A stretch of 64,000 nt of DNA from Ascarosepion bandense. Taxonomy: Eukaryota > Mollusca > Cephalopoda > Sepiida > Sepiidae. The translations under genes and the position numbers were made by a program. The notes beneath the pieces were generated by a model that saw nothing but the letters and a program-made list of their open reading frames with translations, did not search any database and had not been told where the DNA came from. Position 1 is the stretch's first letter, and every line of letters begins with the position of its first letter. The stretch covers positions 310,001 to 374,000 of the forward strand of contig JBBBDQ010001942.1 in NCBI GenBank assembly GCA_037127315.1, written 5' to 3'. This document shows positions 9,818-19,620 of the stretch, one piece after another.

Positions 9818-9866
9818 TTGTTACTGATGAGGTGAGAATTTTCTCACTGAAATGGCCATTCAACAA
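9818..9866 (+). ncRNA. Hammerhead ribozyme-like motif, plus strand
   Basis: CTGATGA (9824-9830), a perfect 7-bp stem II GGUGAGA/UCUCACU with G-U at the base, then GAAA (9849-9852), and AUGGCCAU as a stem III with no loop, which could pair only between two copies, as minimal PLE/retrozyme hammerheads are thought to do. Stem I pairs UUGUU with AACAA after one A-C mismatch. The core is intact; activity as a monomer is doubtful. Confidence 0.5.
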
Positions 9867-10060
9867 AATTAAATTTCGGAATTTTTTGACTTACTTTATA
9901 TATTTGGCTCTGTAAATAGATAATACTATTCATATCAAGCCTTCTGCCTTGATCAGTTTTAATGTTAATAAAATTAATGTTAATAGGATTGGGTTTTGGG
10001 ATTTACCTATTTGCTCATCCTTTTTGGATTTAAAAAAAAGATATATAAATATATATATGG

Positions 10061-10325
10061 AGGCATGGTGGAGTAATTGTTGAACTGAGTCCGAATTATA
10101 GTTGGATTCATTACATTCACTTATGTGCTAATACCCTTGCTATGGGTAAAATAGCAGGACAGACTTGGTTATATAGACTTAGAGGGGCAACCAGTCTTGG
10201 AGAAAGAGCACTTTGAATTCAAACTAGTCAGGAGAGGGTTGATCCCCGTCAACCTGTTGTGCCTAAAGAAACACGACTTCTACTGTGGCTGCAGTACATA
10301 TGATACCCTTACAACTTTAATGAGT
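10061..10325 (+). mobile_element. tRNA-derived SINE, family B
   Basis: Head: aggcatggtggagtaattg (box A) and gagtccgaattatagttgg (box B-like), then cttatgtgctaataccc, a segment shared with family A, then a family-specific body with gaattcaaactagtcagg and cgacttctactgtggctgc. The same body is triplicated at 12970-13345. Confidence 0.6.
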
Positions 10326-10328
10326 CAT

Positions 10329-10330
<2 letters not shown>

Positions 10331-10365
<35 letters not shown>
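10331..10365. repeat. (TA)n microsatellite
   Basis: Runs directly after the SINE; AT-rich sequence follows to 10520. Confidence 0.9.
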
Positions 10366-10368
<3 letters not shown>

Positions 10369-10529
10369 ATTACTGCAATTTTATTTTCAATGGATATTTG
10401 AGGAGATGCCTCATATATTTATTAGACAGTAGATTTATTAATTTTCGTCTAACATCTGGAATATTTAACACTTCTTATTAAAACAAAATATATGCACTCT
10501 ATATTTCTGAGAAGTGATGTTGTAAAAAT

Positions 10530-10785
10530 TTACACTATCTATTTTTTTTTAACAGTTCTTCTCATCTTGATTGCCATATTCACAACATTTTGGATGTTGT
10601 ATGCTCCGGCCTTCTTCAGGTGTGGAATTTCAAACTGAACCCTTTATTTCATTCACCAGGGTAGATTGTTCTAGTTCTGTGAGCCATGTCTTTTCCGGAT
10701 AGCTTAGTTTCAGTTATTTCCCTTTAGTAACTATTCTTCAAGTTTTTGTTAACCTCTGCTGTGGCCTGATACCAAACTTTCAACT
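10530..10785 (-). mobile_element. PLE-type terminal motif, left flank of the RTE insertion
   Basis: Minus strand has cctgaagaaggccggagcat, then caaaatgttgtgaatatg and gcaatcaagatgagaag, the dispersed motif described at 8150. It continues with the aaagggttcagtttgaaatt block that accompanies the motif at 33.6 and 49.1 kb. It ends at gataccaaactttcaact, where the RTE-like element begins. Confidence 0.55.
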
Positions 10786-12048
10786 CTTCTTCTTCTTCTA
10801 TGTGCCCTGTCCCTTCAGGACGTAGGCGATCATGGATCTCCACGTCTCCCTATCCCTTGTGGCTCTTAGTATGTTTGCTCCTGTTGCTCCTGGCAACCCC
10901 CGTTCCGTCATCCACCTGATCAGACTCTGCAGATATGTTATCCGCTGCCTTCCTCTGTCTCTCCTTCCTTCTATTTGACCAGTCAGTATCAGGTTCTCCA
11001 GGCTCTCCTTCCTCATTGCATGTCCCAGGAACTTCAGTTGTCTCTTCCTGATGCTCAGCATCAATTTCCTTTTTGTTGCCATTCTTTCTAACACTTCGTC
11101 GTTGCTTGTATGCTCAGTCCACGATATCTGTAGCATCCTTCTGTAGAACCACATTTCGGCCGCTTCCAGTTTTTTCCTCATTTTCGATGATATTGTCCAG
11201 CATTCACAGCCGTACTGAAGAACTGACATCACGTAGCAGTCTAGCACTCTTTTCTTCGTTTCTATTGAGATCTTCCTGTGTGTTAGTATTTTGCTCATCT
11301 TCTGGAACGCGTCCTTTGCCATGCCAATTCGCCTTCGGATCTCCATGTCGCACTTTCCATCTCCTGTTAGAACACTTCCTAGGTACTTAAATTCTTGGAC
11401 TTGTTTGATTCTGTTATCCCCCACCTGTATTTGGCATTTTGGGTTGTATCTTTTGCTGATGACCATGCACTCAGTTTTCTTAAAGTTTATTTGTAGTCCC
11501 TTCTTGTCACTCTCCATTGCTACTTTCTGTATGAGATCTTGCAGTTTCCTTTCCGTGTCCGCAATCAGTACTGTATCGTCCGCGTATCTTATGTTGTTCA
11601 GGTTGTGGCCTCCAATAATAAATCCTGGTGTGTCATCTAGGGTCCTCAAAATATTCTCGCTGTATAGGTTGAACAAATCCGGTGAAAAGACACATCCTTG
11701 TCTTACGCCTTTTTCTATCTTTGTGTATCTACTGAGGTCGTTACCTGTCCGTATGCAGGCTGTTTGCTGCCAGTAGAGATTCTTGATTATTCTTATATCT
11801 TTGCCGAAAATGTCGAGGTTGCCTATCATTTCCATCAATTCTTTGTGTCGTATTTTGTTGAATGCTTTCGCGTAATCAATGAAGCATAGGTACAAGTCTT
11901 TCTTCATTTGTAATGCCCTTTCAGAGAGCATCCTAATCATGAATATGGCGTTCCTTGTTCCAGTGTCTTTGACGAACCCGCACTGTTCCTGCCCTATCTC
12001 TGGCCTGATTCTGCTTCTCGCTCTATTCATCAGGATTCTGACAATCAC
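10786..12048 (-). mobile_element. RTE-like non-LTR retrotransposon, 5'-truncated, youngest copy
   Basis: The 3' end is a (GAA)n-type tail (10786-10799), typical of RTE elements that end in short microsatellites. The 5' end is truncated inside the RT. At 19602-19640 the flanks gataccaaacttccaact and cactgtgtca are directly joined, which looks like an empty site and gives the insertion borders. No clear target-site duplication is seen. Confidence 0.8.
10798..12048 (-). CDS. RTE-like reverse transcriptase, C-terminal two-thirds (truncated)
   Basis: 416 open codons ending just before the GAA tail. RT motifs in order: [18 protein letters not shown] (motif 2a), [12 protein letters not shown] (motif A, catalytic Asp), [16 protein letters not shown] (motif B), [10 protein letters not shown] (motif C, YADD) and [12 protein letters not shown] (motif D/E). 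Then the C-terminal region with [37 protein letters not shown] and [13 protein letters not shown], which is also seen in RTE/BovB-type proteins. The endonuclease and first RT motifs are missing, so this is not a complete enzyme. The Met at 12048 is only the first available ATG. Such enzymes copy their RNA into a nicked target. Fragments of the same family occur at about 14 other places in the window. Plus-strand frames across it are shadows. Confidence 0.85.
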   Translation of the reverse strand: MIVRILMNRARSRIRPEIGQEQCGFVKDTGTRNAIFMIRMLSERALQMKKDLYLCFIDYAKAFNKIRHKELMEMIGNLDIFGKDIRIIKNLYWQQTACIRTGNDLSRYTKIEKGVRQGCVFSPDLFNLYSENILRTLDDTPGFIIGGHNLNNIRYADDTVLIADTERKLQDLIQKVAMESDKKGLQINFKKTECMVISKRYNPKCQIQVGDNRIKQVQEFKYLGSVLTGDGKCDMEIRRRIGMAKDAFQKMSKILTHRKISIETKKRVLDCYVMSVLQYGCECWTISSKMRKKLEAAEMWFYRRMLQISWTEHTSNDEVLERMATKRKLMLSIRKRQLKFLGHAMRKESLENLILTGQIEGRRDRGRQRITYLQSLIRWMTERGLPGATGANILRATRDRETWRSMIAYVLKGQGT

Positions 12049-12381
12049 ACTGTGTCAAATTACTGGATTGCTTCAACTAAGACTTCTATCTTTCAGGCCA
12101 TGTGACCTTGGGTAGACAAAATAAAAGGTTTAAATTGAAATTCTAAACAGATGTCACTTGAAGAAGGCTGGAGCATTATTGACTGAAACATTGTAAATAT
12201 GACAATAAAGATAAGACCAATAGTCTACAATGTAAATTGTGTAAATATTTAAATTTATATTTAAGTGAGTTTAATGGCATATCAACCTCTGTGGCTTATT
12301 TAATGCCAAAAGGTAGGGTTTTAAGGTATTATTTTAATGTTCAGTTACAGTGAAATGGTTGATTTAGTCAGATTTTAATGA
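12048..12381 (+). repeat. PLE-type block duplicated at 19621-19955
   Basis: Holds ggtttaaattgaaattctaa, then cacttgaagaaggctggagc and tgactgaaacattgtaaata, the terminal motif described at 8150, plus ~140 bp ending near tcagattttaatgaaaa. The copy at 19.6 kb is about 95% identical. In both loci a CR1/L2-like fragment follows, but here ~1 kb of extra sequence intervenes. Confidence 0.8.
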
Positions 12382-12536
12382 AAATTCTTTATTTTATTTT
12401 TCTAAAAATGAAAATATCTTCTAGTTTTGTATTCAAAAATGTATTATGGCAATATTTTTTTTTCTTACAACAATTAATTTTTTCCTTCAAAAATTTATAT
12501 TTTCCTATAAAAGTATTTTTATATTTTTGTAGTGAT

Positions 12537-12725
12537 TTGACCTCAGTATGGTGGGGGGTTAACTATTTGCTCATAGCAGGGACCCTAACAGGTGCTAACA
12601 CTCCGGATCAGGCTGGACCTGGGAACAACAGCAATTAAGAGGTGGTTTCATGCTCCTCACAAACTCCCAATCAGAGGTCTTGCTACCAGATTCAATTTAC
12701 CATTATACTCAGGACCTAGTGTAAA
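12537..12725 (+). mobile_element. Unclassified short repeat (minisatellite seed family)
   Basis: Shares ttaactatttgctcatagca, cagcaattaagaggtggttt and ttgctaccagattcaattta with the minus strand of 23145-23315. Its right end, attcaatttaccattatact plus caggacct, corresponds to one unit of the 30-bp minisatellite at 22.4-23.16 kb. A SINE-like retroposon is possible, but no clear tRNA boxes are seen. Confidence 0.55.
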
Positions 12726-12969
12726 TATGCACTCTCTAGTATATTTTTTTAAATAAGATTAACATCGCATTTAAATTTTTGAAGATCAAAGTTAGCTGGA
12801 AAGCAAAAACTAGAAGAGATTTCCACAAGTGGAAAATGTGATAGAAGAAACTGTTAGCATAGAACATCCGGTTCAATTGATGAGAATTTCCACCAATCTA
12901 ATACCACACTTAAATTCAAGTCTATTTACTAAAGCAAAGAGTTCCTGCACTAATATACTTAGGAAAGGT

Positions 12970-13345
12970 ATGAAGCCATCTTTTCTCCTTCAAGCTATGG
13001 ACAAATAGCAGGACAAGTTGAGTTCTATTAACACTGAGAGAAGGATAACACTGAATTCAAACCAGCCTAGAGAGGGTTGGGCTCTATCAGATTAGTTTGC
13101 TCAGAAAATGCTACTACTAAGCAGGACAGATTGGATCCTATTAGCTCTCAGGAAAAGATAACACTGAATTCAAACCAGCCTCGCAAGGGTGTTGCTCTGT
13201 CAGATTAGCTTGCTCAGGAAATGTCACTGCTAAGGACAGATTGGGTCCTATTAGCTCTCAGAGAAGGATAACACTGAATTTAAACCAGCCTAGAAATTAG
13301 CTTTCTAAAGAAATGCCACTACTATTGTGGCTGTAATATATATGG
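12970..13345 (+). mobile_element. Family-B SINE with internal triplication
   Basis: The SINE body segment ggacagattgg...gataacactgaattcaaacc...cagcct...ttgctcag is present three times in tandem, starting at 13011, 13124 and 13233 (periods 113 and 109 bp). The family end (gccactactattgtggctg) occurs once. Copies differ by ~10%, so the triplication is old or predates insertion. Confidence 0.65.
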
Positions 13346-13379
13346 TGCTTCTATGACCAAAATTGGTTATCAGATTTGA

Positions 13380-13757
13380 ATGTATGTATGTAAGTATTGT
13401 TACACTTCTTTTCTGTCCATGTTCAGGATGCTTATGATGCTCTCTCATATATTTTTATTTCACTTTAAACAAGGTAATAAAGGCACTAAGACAAAAGGGA
13501 TTATTGAAACTGAAGAAAACCAAGAAAACTGAGAAAATATGGCTGAGGAAAAAGGAGTATAAATAAGAGTTTCAGGAAGACAGAAGATGGCAATTAATGT
13601 TGTATTTAAATTTTTGAAGGTTGTTGTTGACAGGAAAGCAAGAAGCCAGAAGAAATTTCTACAGGCAAGAAATTTGTGAGAAGAAACTATTAAAATAGAA
13701 CCTGATTGCATCCAGCAATTTTTTCTGAAGAAATGATAAGATGTAACTGCCAATCTA
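13380..13757 (-). mobile_element. CR1/L2-like LINE 3' fragment
   Basis: Minus strand ends in the shared tail (complement of atttcactttaaacaaggta) and carries cttgcctgtagaaatttctt and the NLN-FK-like NTTLIAIFCLPET residue run. Duplicated, with a 17-nt deletion, at 19963-20275. Confidence 0.6.
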
Positions 13758-14078
13758 GTCAAGTCAGTCAGTCTGTTAAGTGCCATATGTGATACTCACT
13801 TGGGCAATTATGTCTCAAAAGAAACATGACTGAATGTGCAGAAGATTTTTTTGCAGTAGGTTGCCATTACTTTCTGCAGACAACTAGCTGCCAACCAAGG
13901 CTATAGAACTCTTTTTTTTTTGTTATTTAACCCATAGCTAGAGAGATAAGCGACAGATTCATACTTTTCCCAAGGGTATTTGTGCTTATGTGAATAGAAC
14001 AAATTCAACTGGAATTTGAACTTGGCTCTTCAATTTCTTGTTCCAAGCCCTTGCACCACAGCACACGCACTAGTAGTA
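13758..14078 (-). mobile_element. tRNA-derived SINE, family A
   Basis: Full-length, minus orientation: from the aagtcagtcagtctgttaag tail to the degraded tRNA head (cttgcaccacagcacacgc). Contains the imperfect palindrome atgtctcaaaagaaacatga. Confidence 0.8.
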
Positions 14079-15130
14079 TGCTTAAATTCATTTAAATTGA
14101 GGTTTTAAAGAAAAGAGCTGTGCTGGATGGGAAAATCACCTACATAAAAAAAGAGTTTTTATCCTATATACGGTTTGCCAAGGAAAAGAAAAAATATAAA
14201 ATAAATGAATCTTCAATAATTACTGCCTTAAGCAAACCTCACCTATGGTAATTTATTTTATCCTTCCTTCCTATCATGACCAATCACAAAATTTACCACT
14301 TCAATAAAAGCTGTTGCTTTTCTTTTTTTTAGTTCATGAGTGAGAGTGAGTTTGCCATATTAGAATCTGTAAGTTGGATATTCTTTACCCTATTCTTTAT
14401 TTTGCCTCTTGGACCTGTGATTCTGATTTGCGACTATACTACCCTTATTTCCTGCCTTTTAGACTTGTGGGACTGGATTTACAATACAGGCTTTTCCACC
14501 ACCCTCATTTTGGCTGTTTGTTATAAGAATCAAGAGATCATCACAACAATTTGATCTTGAAGACACGGGGCAGATACTTGAAATTTGTTATAGAAGAAAA
14601 ATAGTTAAAATAGCTCGTCAGTAAACATAGTGTTTGATTTTTTTTTATTGCAAATCTAAGCCTGAAAAATGAAATACATATTTGTGACAAGGCTAATGAT
14701 TAACTTCTAGAATGATTGACATAATTAATGTAAATACAGGCATAAAAAAAAAACTTTAAAATATCAACAGAACATAAGCTTAAACATTGCATACACTTGA
14801 GACCAGAAAAGTAATGTTAAACAACAAAGAGATAAATTTATAGAGAAGGAATAATTGACTTACTGCTTCCATATTTTCTTCTGGAAAGAATTTCTAAAGA
14901 TATTGTTTTTGAAAGCTATATGAATTAGAACATGAAATCAATAAAAAGATTTATGAGTATTTAAATCAATGCCATTAAGTAGAACAGAGAATAACAGGAA
15001 ACACCTGGCTTTTTCTTGGCTCAGAAAATTCACTGGCTTTCACTATTAAACACTCTCAGTGTGGAAAAGTATATAAGCACATTGAAAAACATAGTGGCAG
15101 GGTATATTGCTCATTTTGTAAAGTGTTCAG
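14079..15130. other. Unassigned AT-rich DNA
   Basis: No recognised element. A 72-codon plus-strand frame at 14336-14554 (hydrophobic, one per kb expected by chance) has no family I know. Otherwise only poly-A/T runs. Confidence 0.6.
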
Positions 15131-15139
15131 TTTGAGGCA

Positions 15140-15240
15140 TTAAAGCTTATGAGGAGGATTTTTCTTTTTTACAATAATGTTCACACTGTACACTGCACAA
15201 GAGCCACTCAGGATAGAGGATTACAGAATAAGAGGCACCA
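15140..15240 (+). mobile_element. Unclassified repeat family R (terminal part)
   Basis: ttttttacaataatgttcac, gagccactcaggatagagga and acagaataagaggcaccac define a family with further copies at 15996-16570, 16655-16757 (inverted), 16955-17020 (inverted) and 20862-20945. Confidence 0.6.
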
Positions 15241-15467
15241 CCCTTAGTAAAAAGATAGCACTAATAAGACTTAAGTGAAAAGAAAAAAGAAAAAGTAAAT
15301 AAACTGCAAGAAAACCAAATGTATGATCATCAGCAAAAAGATGCAGCCCAATATGCCAACTACAGGTAGGGGTTACTAAAATCAAGCTGGTAAAACAATT
15401 TAAATACCTGGGAAGTGTTCTAACAGAAGACGGAAAATTCAACACAGACATCTGAAGGCAGATTGGC

Positions 15468-15662
15468 ATGACGAAAGACACGTTCCAGAAGCTGAGCGAA
15501 GTATTAAGAGCAGGGAAAATTTCACTAGAAACAAAGAAGAGAGTACTGGATTGCTACGTGCTGTCCGTCCTTCAATATGGCAGTGAATGCTGGACAATAT
15601 CATTGAAGATTAAAGAAAAGCTTGAAGCAACTGAAATGTGGTTCTACAGAAGGATGCTGTGA
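15468..15662 (+). pseudogene. RTE-like C-terminal region, part 1
   Basis: 64 codons: [48 protein letters not shown] then a stop where the open copy has Gln (tga for cag/caa-type codon). The reading continues in 15681-15989. Confidence 0.7.
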
Positions 15663-15680
15663 ATATCATGGATCGAGCAT

Positions 15681-15989
15681 GTGAGCAATGATGAAGTTTT
15701 GGAAAGGATAGAAATGAAAAGGAAATTAATACTGAGCAGGAAGAGACAGCTAAAGTTCCTGGGACATGCAATGAGGAAGGAGGGCTTGGAAAATCTGATA
15801 CTTACCAGCCAGTTGGATGGAAAGAGAGATAGAGAAAAGAAGCAGTTAACATATTTGAAGGGTCTGAGCAGGTGGATGGCAGAGTGGGGTTTGGGCAGTG
15901 TAACAGGAAAAAGAGTGTTAAGAACCATCAGGGACAGCGATATGTGGAAGTCCATGATCGCCTATGTCCTGAAAGAACATGGCACATAG
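15681..15989 (+). pseudogene. RTE-like C-terminal region, part 2
   Basis: 102 codons from [15 protein letters not shown] to AYVLKEHGT at the natural C-terminus. Lacks only the Ile-Arg pair before [12 protein letters not shown] relative to the open copy. Separated from part 1 by one stop, so the element was complete here until recently. Confidence 0.7.
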
Positions 15990-15995
15990 AAGAAG

Positions 15996-16480
15996 AAGAA
16001 AAAGAATTAAATTTAAGAGGAGGCTTTTTTTTAAATGATGTTCACTATGTACAAGGCTCAAGAGCCACTCAATGTAGGGTGTTTTCAAACTAAGATGTAC
16101 TACAGGGATCTCTGAAAATGAAAAAAAAAAACGTAATTCAATAGTAAGAGGAGAATTTTTTTAAATGATATCCACTATGTACAAGACTCTAGAGCCAATT
16201 GAGGTAGAGCAATACAGAGTAAGATGTACCACTACAAGCAAGGAGATAATGCCACCAAGATTCAACTGGTCTCTGAAAGTAAAAGGAAAAAAAATGTAAT
16301 TCAATAGTAAGAGGATTTTTTTCTAAATGATGTGTACCATGTACAAGGCTCAAGAGCTACTTGAGGTAGAGCAATACAGAGTAAGATGTACCACTACAAG
16401 CAAGGAGATAATGCCACCAAGATTCAAGTAGTCTCTAGAAGTGGAATGAAAAAAAAAAAGAAAATTAAATAGTAAGAGAA
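15996..16480 (+). repeat. Tandem copies of repeat family R, ~160-170-bp unit
   Basis: Three units, each with tagtaagag..., atgatgttcactatgtacaa, gagccactcaatgtaggg-like and aatgccaccaagattcaa blocks, begin near 16005, 16140 and 16300, with gaps in the first. A fourth, shorter unit is the left arm of the MITE-like element at 16485. Confidence 0.7.
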
Positions 16481-16484
16481 GAAT

Positions 16485-16757
16485 TTATTCTTTTTACAAT
16501 GATGCTCACCATGTAGAAGGCCTAGGGGCCACTCAAAGTAGTGCATTACAGAGTAAGAGGTAGGCCTTGTACATGGTGAAAATCACTGTAAAAAAATCTA
16601 TTGAATTCCTGTTTTTTTCTCCTTTCATTTTTAGAGCCCTCTTAGAGTTTTGGTAGCATTATCGCTTTGCTTGGAGTGGTACCTCTTACTCTGTAATGCA
16701 CTAATTTGAGTGGCTCCTAGGCCTTCTACACGGTGAACATCATTGTAAAAAGAATGT
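16485..16757. mobile_element. MITE-like element with ~75-bp inverted ends (family R)
   Basis: Left arm attctttttacaatgatgct...tacagagtaagaggta (16488-16563) and right arm gtacctcttactctgtaatg...catcattgtaaaaagaat (16678-16757) are inverted repeats with few mismatches. The centre includes gtaccac/aaagcgataatg remnants of the same family. No transposase. Confidence 0.65.
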
Positions 16758-16954
16758 CACAAACCAGCCACATTACCCCTGTATTCCATAGGTGAGAAAT
16801 AAGTTCCACTCGAACAGCTTCTTCACATGAACCAATTCCCTGTGAAATAGACCTCCCAAGAGGATGTTTCCTCAGTTGCTACAATCTTAACCTGTTCAAA
16901 TCTATAGCTAAGCATTATCTTCTCCTCTTATCTGTACAAAATGCTTCCTAGCAT

Positions 16955-17035
16955 ACACCTCTACCTTGAGTGACCTCCAGGTCTTGTAAATGGTGAACCT
17001 TACTGCAAAAAAAAATAGTGAAATGAGAAAAAAAA
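16955..17035 (-). mobile_element. Repeat family R fragment, inverted
   Basis: taccttgagtgacctccagg and cttgtaaatggtgaacctta are the reverse complement of the family-R terminal block. Confidence 0.5.
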
Positions 17036-17048
17036 AGTAGTTCAGTAT

Positions 17049-17360
17049 GATGTATGTTGTAGTGCAGCGGATATAGGCTCAGAGCAGCAAATTAAGAAGC
17101 TGAGTTCAAATCTCAGTTAAATTCCTTGCATTCATTTATGTACAAATACTCTTGGGAAAGGTATCAATCCATCTCTTCCCTCCAGTTATGGGTTAAATAA
17201 CAGGAGAGTTTGGGTTCTATAGCCTTGGCTGGCAACCAGTTTACCACAGAAAGTAATAGCAACCTACTGTGAGATAATCTTCTGCCCAGTCAATCATGTC
17301 TCTTGCGTGATATGATCGCCCAAGTGTGTATCACGTATGGCACTTAACTGACTGACTTCA
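17049..17360 (+). mobile_element. tRNA-derived SINE, family A, plus strand
   Basis: Head with box A tagtgcagcgg and box B gagttcaaatctc, body with gttatgggttaaataacagg, then gtatcacgtatggcacttaa and a ctgactgac tail. One of the clearest copies. Confidence 0.85.
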
Positions 17361-17709
17361 GTAGTAGATAAAAATTCAAAGTTTTAGATGAAGATGTTAG
17401 AAGTGTAGAGTTGAAGTAAATTTTAGAAGGAACCAGAAATAAAAAAAGCATTTACTCCTCTATAAAAAATGGGGTGGAGTTTAAATATGACGATCATTTT
17501 GTTTAAGATAAAGTAGGATGTTCTGGTGATTTTAAGCATTTACAAAAAGCTTTACAACTTGTTCAATTTTGGCGTACAGATCAGTTTTAACTAATTTATA
17601 GGGTAAAAGTATAAGAAAAGGAACTATAAAATAAGCATTGTAGTGATAGTTTTTCAAAACAATGCAAATGGCTACAAAATGAAAACATTAACCTGAAAAT
17701 CAAAGTCAT

Positions 17710-18060
17710 CCATTTATTCAAGCTCATGTTATGCATTGCCTTTCTATGTTTCTCTTGTCCTGTATCTGCCCTGTGAGTATCAGATTTTCCAAACACACCT
17801 TCTTTATGATATAATCTAGAAACTTCAACTGTTTCTTCCTGGTATTAAATGTTTTTTTCTTTGTTTCCATTTTTTCAAAAGCTTTATCTTTATTCATATG
17901 TTTGATCCACAGTATTCCCAGCATCCTTCTGTAGAACAACATTTATAATGCTTCAAGTTTCCTCTTCAACTTCAGCACGCACTACCATACAAGACGACAT
18001 ATCACATAGCAGTTTAGGATTCTTTTCCTTGTTTTTAGTGGAATTATCTATTCCTTTAAT
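17710..18060 (-). mobile_element. RTE-like LINE fragment (old)
   Basis: Minus strand: [38 protein letters not shown] (frame 17724-17942), preceded by degraded YVMSVL-like and ETKKRILNCYV-like coding to 18060. Lacks the 3' tail. More diverged than the copy at 10.8 kb. Confidence 0.65.
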
Positions 18061-18099
18061 GCACAGAAATAATACAAGCTATAACTTTGCTTCAAAAAC

Positions 18100-18530
18100 T
18101 GCCTAGAAAAAATATTAATTAAAAAGAATAAAAGAATTTTTAATAAACTGGAAGCCAAACAATAAACTAGAACACAAACCATGATATAAAAATGCCGAGA
18201 AAGAATATCATTTCAAAAGAATAAAAGAATATTTAATAACCTAGAAGAAAAATAATAACCTCTAACACACAGCATCATAACTAAAATGTCTAGAACTAAT
18301 GTTATTTCAAAAGATTAAATGAATCATTAATAACCTAGAAGACAAATAATAACCTAGAATGAAAACCATCATGAAATAATGCCTAGAAAGAATAATAATT
18401 CAAAAGAAGAAATGAATTTTTTAATAACTTAGAACACAATTAATAAATCTAGAACCCAAATCATCATGAAGAAAATACCTAGAAAGTATATTAATTCAAA
18501 AGAATAAAATTATCTTAATAACCTTCAAAT
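18100..18530. repeat. Degenerate ~94-bp tandem repeat, ~4.5 units
   Basis: Units begin ctagaaa near 18102, 18195, 18289, 18382 and 18479. Shared blocks are ttcaaaagaataaa, ttaataacctagaa and ccatcatgaaa. A-rich, with no coding seen. Confidence 0.75.
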
Positions 18531-18727
18531 GATAAACACAGACTAGAAACTTTTTTTCATATCCCTAATCTTCATAAAGACTACACTTAAGAATATAAGA
18601 ATACTTAAGAATATAAGAATATAAGATCCAGACACTTGCAGATGATGCAATTTTACCCATTTATTTCCAAAATTTTGTCATATTTACCATATGACCAGAA
18701 AAAAGATAATATGCACATTTTCAACCT

Positions 18728-19038
18728 ATGCTAAATCAGTTAGATGCCATTTGTGATACACACTTGGGCGATCATGTCTCAAAAGAGACATCACTGACTG
18801 GGCAGGAGATTTTCCTGCAGTAAGTTACAATTACTTTTCATGGAAGATAGGTTACCAACCAAGGCTACAGTACCCAATCTGTTCTGCTATTTAACCCATA
18901 GCTGTAGAGAGAAGTGATAGATTTATATCTTTCCCGAGTATATTGGTGCATAAGTGAATGCAACGAATTCAACTCTGAATTTAAACTCAGCTCTCTGATT
19001 TCTCATTCCGAGTTGCAATTCTACTGCACCAGAATGAA
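18728..19038 (-). mobile_element. tRNA-derived SINE, family A
   Basis: Minus orientation, near full length: tgatacacacttgggcgat, palindrome atgtctcaaaagagacat, and a degraded tRNA head at 18985-19035. Confidence 0.8.
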
Positions 19039-19182
19039 TATGCTAAATATCTGTCCAAAATTTCTCAAAATTTACGTATATTTTCCTTATTAGTAAAAAC
19101 AATCTAGATGTGAAGAATAAGTTTAATTCCAATTAAATCCACAAGGAACAAAAGCATAGAATTTATTGATAATCACTAGAAA

Positions 19183-19185
<3 letters not shown>

Positions 19186-19236
<51 letters not shown>
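19186..19236. repeat. (CA)n microsatellite
   Basis: About 25 CA units. Confidence 0.95.
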
Positions 19237-19237
<1 letters not shown>

Positions 19238-19620
19238 ATGGTTACATAATTCTCAATTTTGATTGAACAATATTGACACACCTAAAGCATTCCCTCCAAC
19301 TAACACTCCCTAATTTTCTAAATAACCATGAATTCTTCTTATATTTTCAAAATAAATCAATTTCACCATCACCTGTAGAGGAACAGTTTTGTTCTGAAAC
19401 ATGAACATTTTTGTGTAGTGATATTATGCTTTTATAAACCATTGTAATAAAATGACTATATATATATATGTATATGTTGTCACAGTGCTGGCTATGATAA
19501 CTAACTTTATAGACTTTAGAGAAAAGGTGAAGTGACACAGGAAAATCAAGTATGTCAAAAACAGGATGTTTTGGTACAAAAATTGCCAAACAACATTTAT
19601 TTGATACCAAACTTCCAACT

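Larger units (their letters stand above)
9724..9897. mobile_element. Foldback element with hammerhead-like motif on each strand
   Basis: The ends are inverted repeats (gtaagtaaaaaaattccgaa on the left; ttcggaattttttgacttac on the right), continuing through aaattaaatttcgttgaatg and its partner with few mismatches. Each arm carries CTGATGA, a hairpin and GAAA, in opposite orientation. About 174 bp, non-coding, next to (TA)n. Confidence 0.75.
15330..15995 (+). mobile_element. RTE-like LINE 3' fragment with GAA tail
   Basis: From [18 protein letters not shown] to the C-terminal end, broken only by stop codons at two sites and one small deletion. Ends gcacatagaagaagaagaa, the same tail as the copy at 10.8 kb. 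Confidence 0.8.

Noticed and set aside
11073..12115. Several plus-strand frames of 63-161 codons at 11.1-12.1 kb
   Set aside because: Antisense to the RTE-like RT frame, whose motifs are clear on the minus strand.
14336..14554. 72-codon hydrophobic frame
   Set aside because: No family resemblance, splice context or codon pattern; expected by chance in AT-rich DNA.
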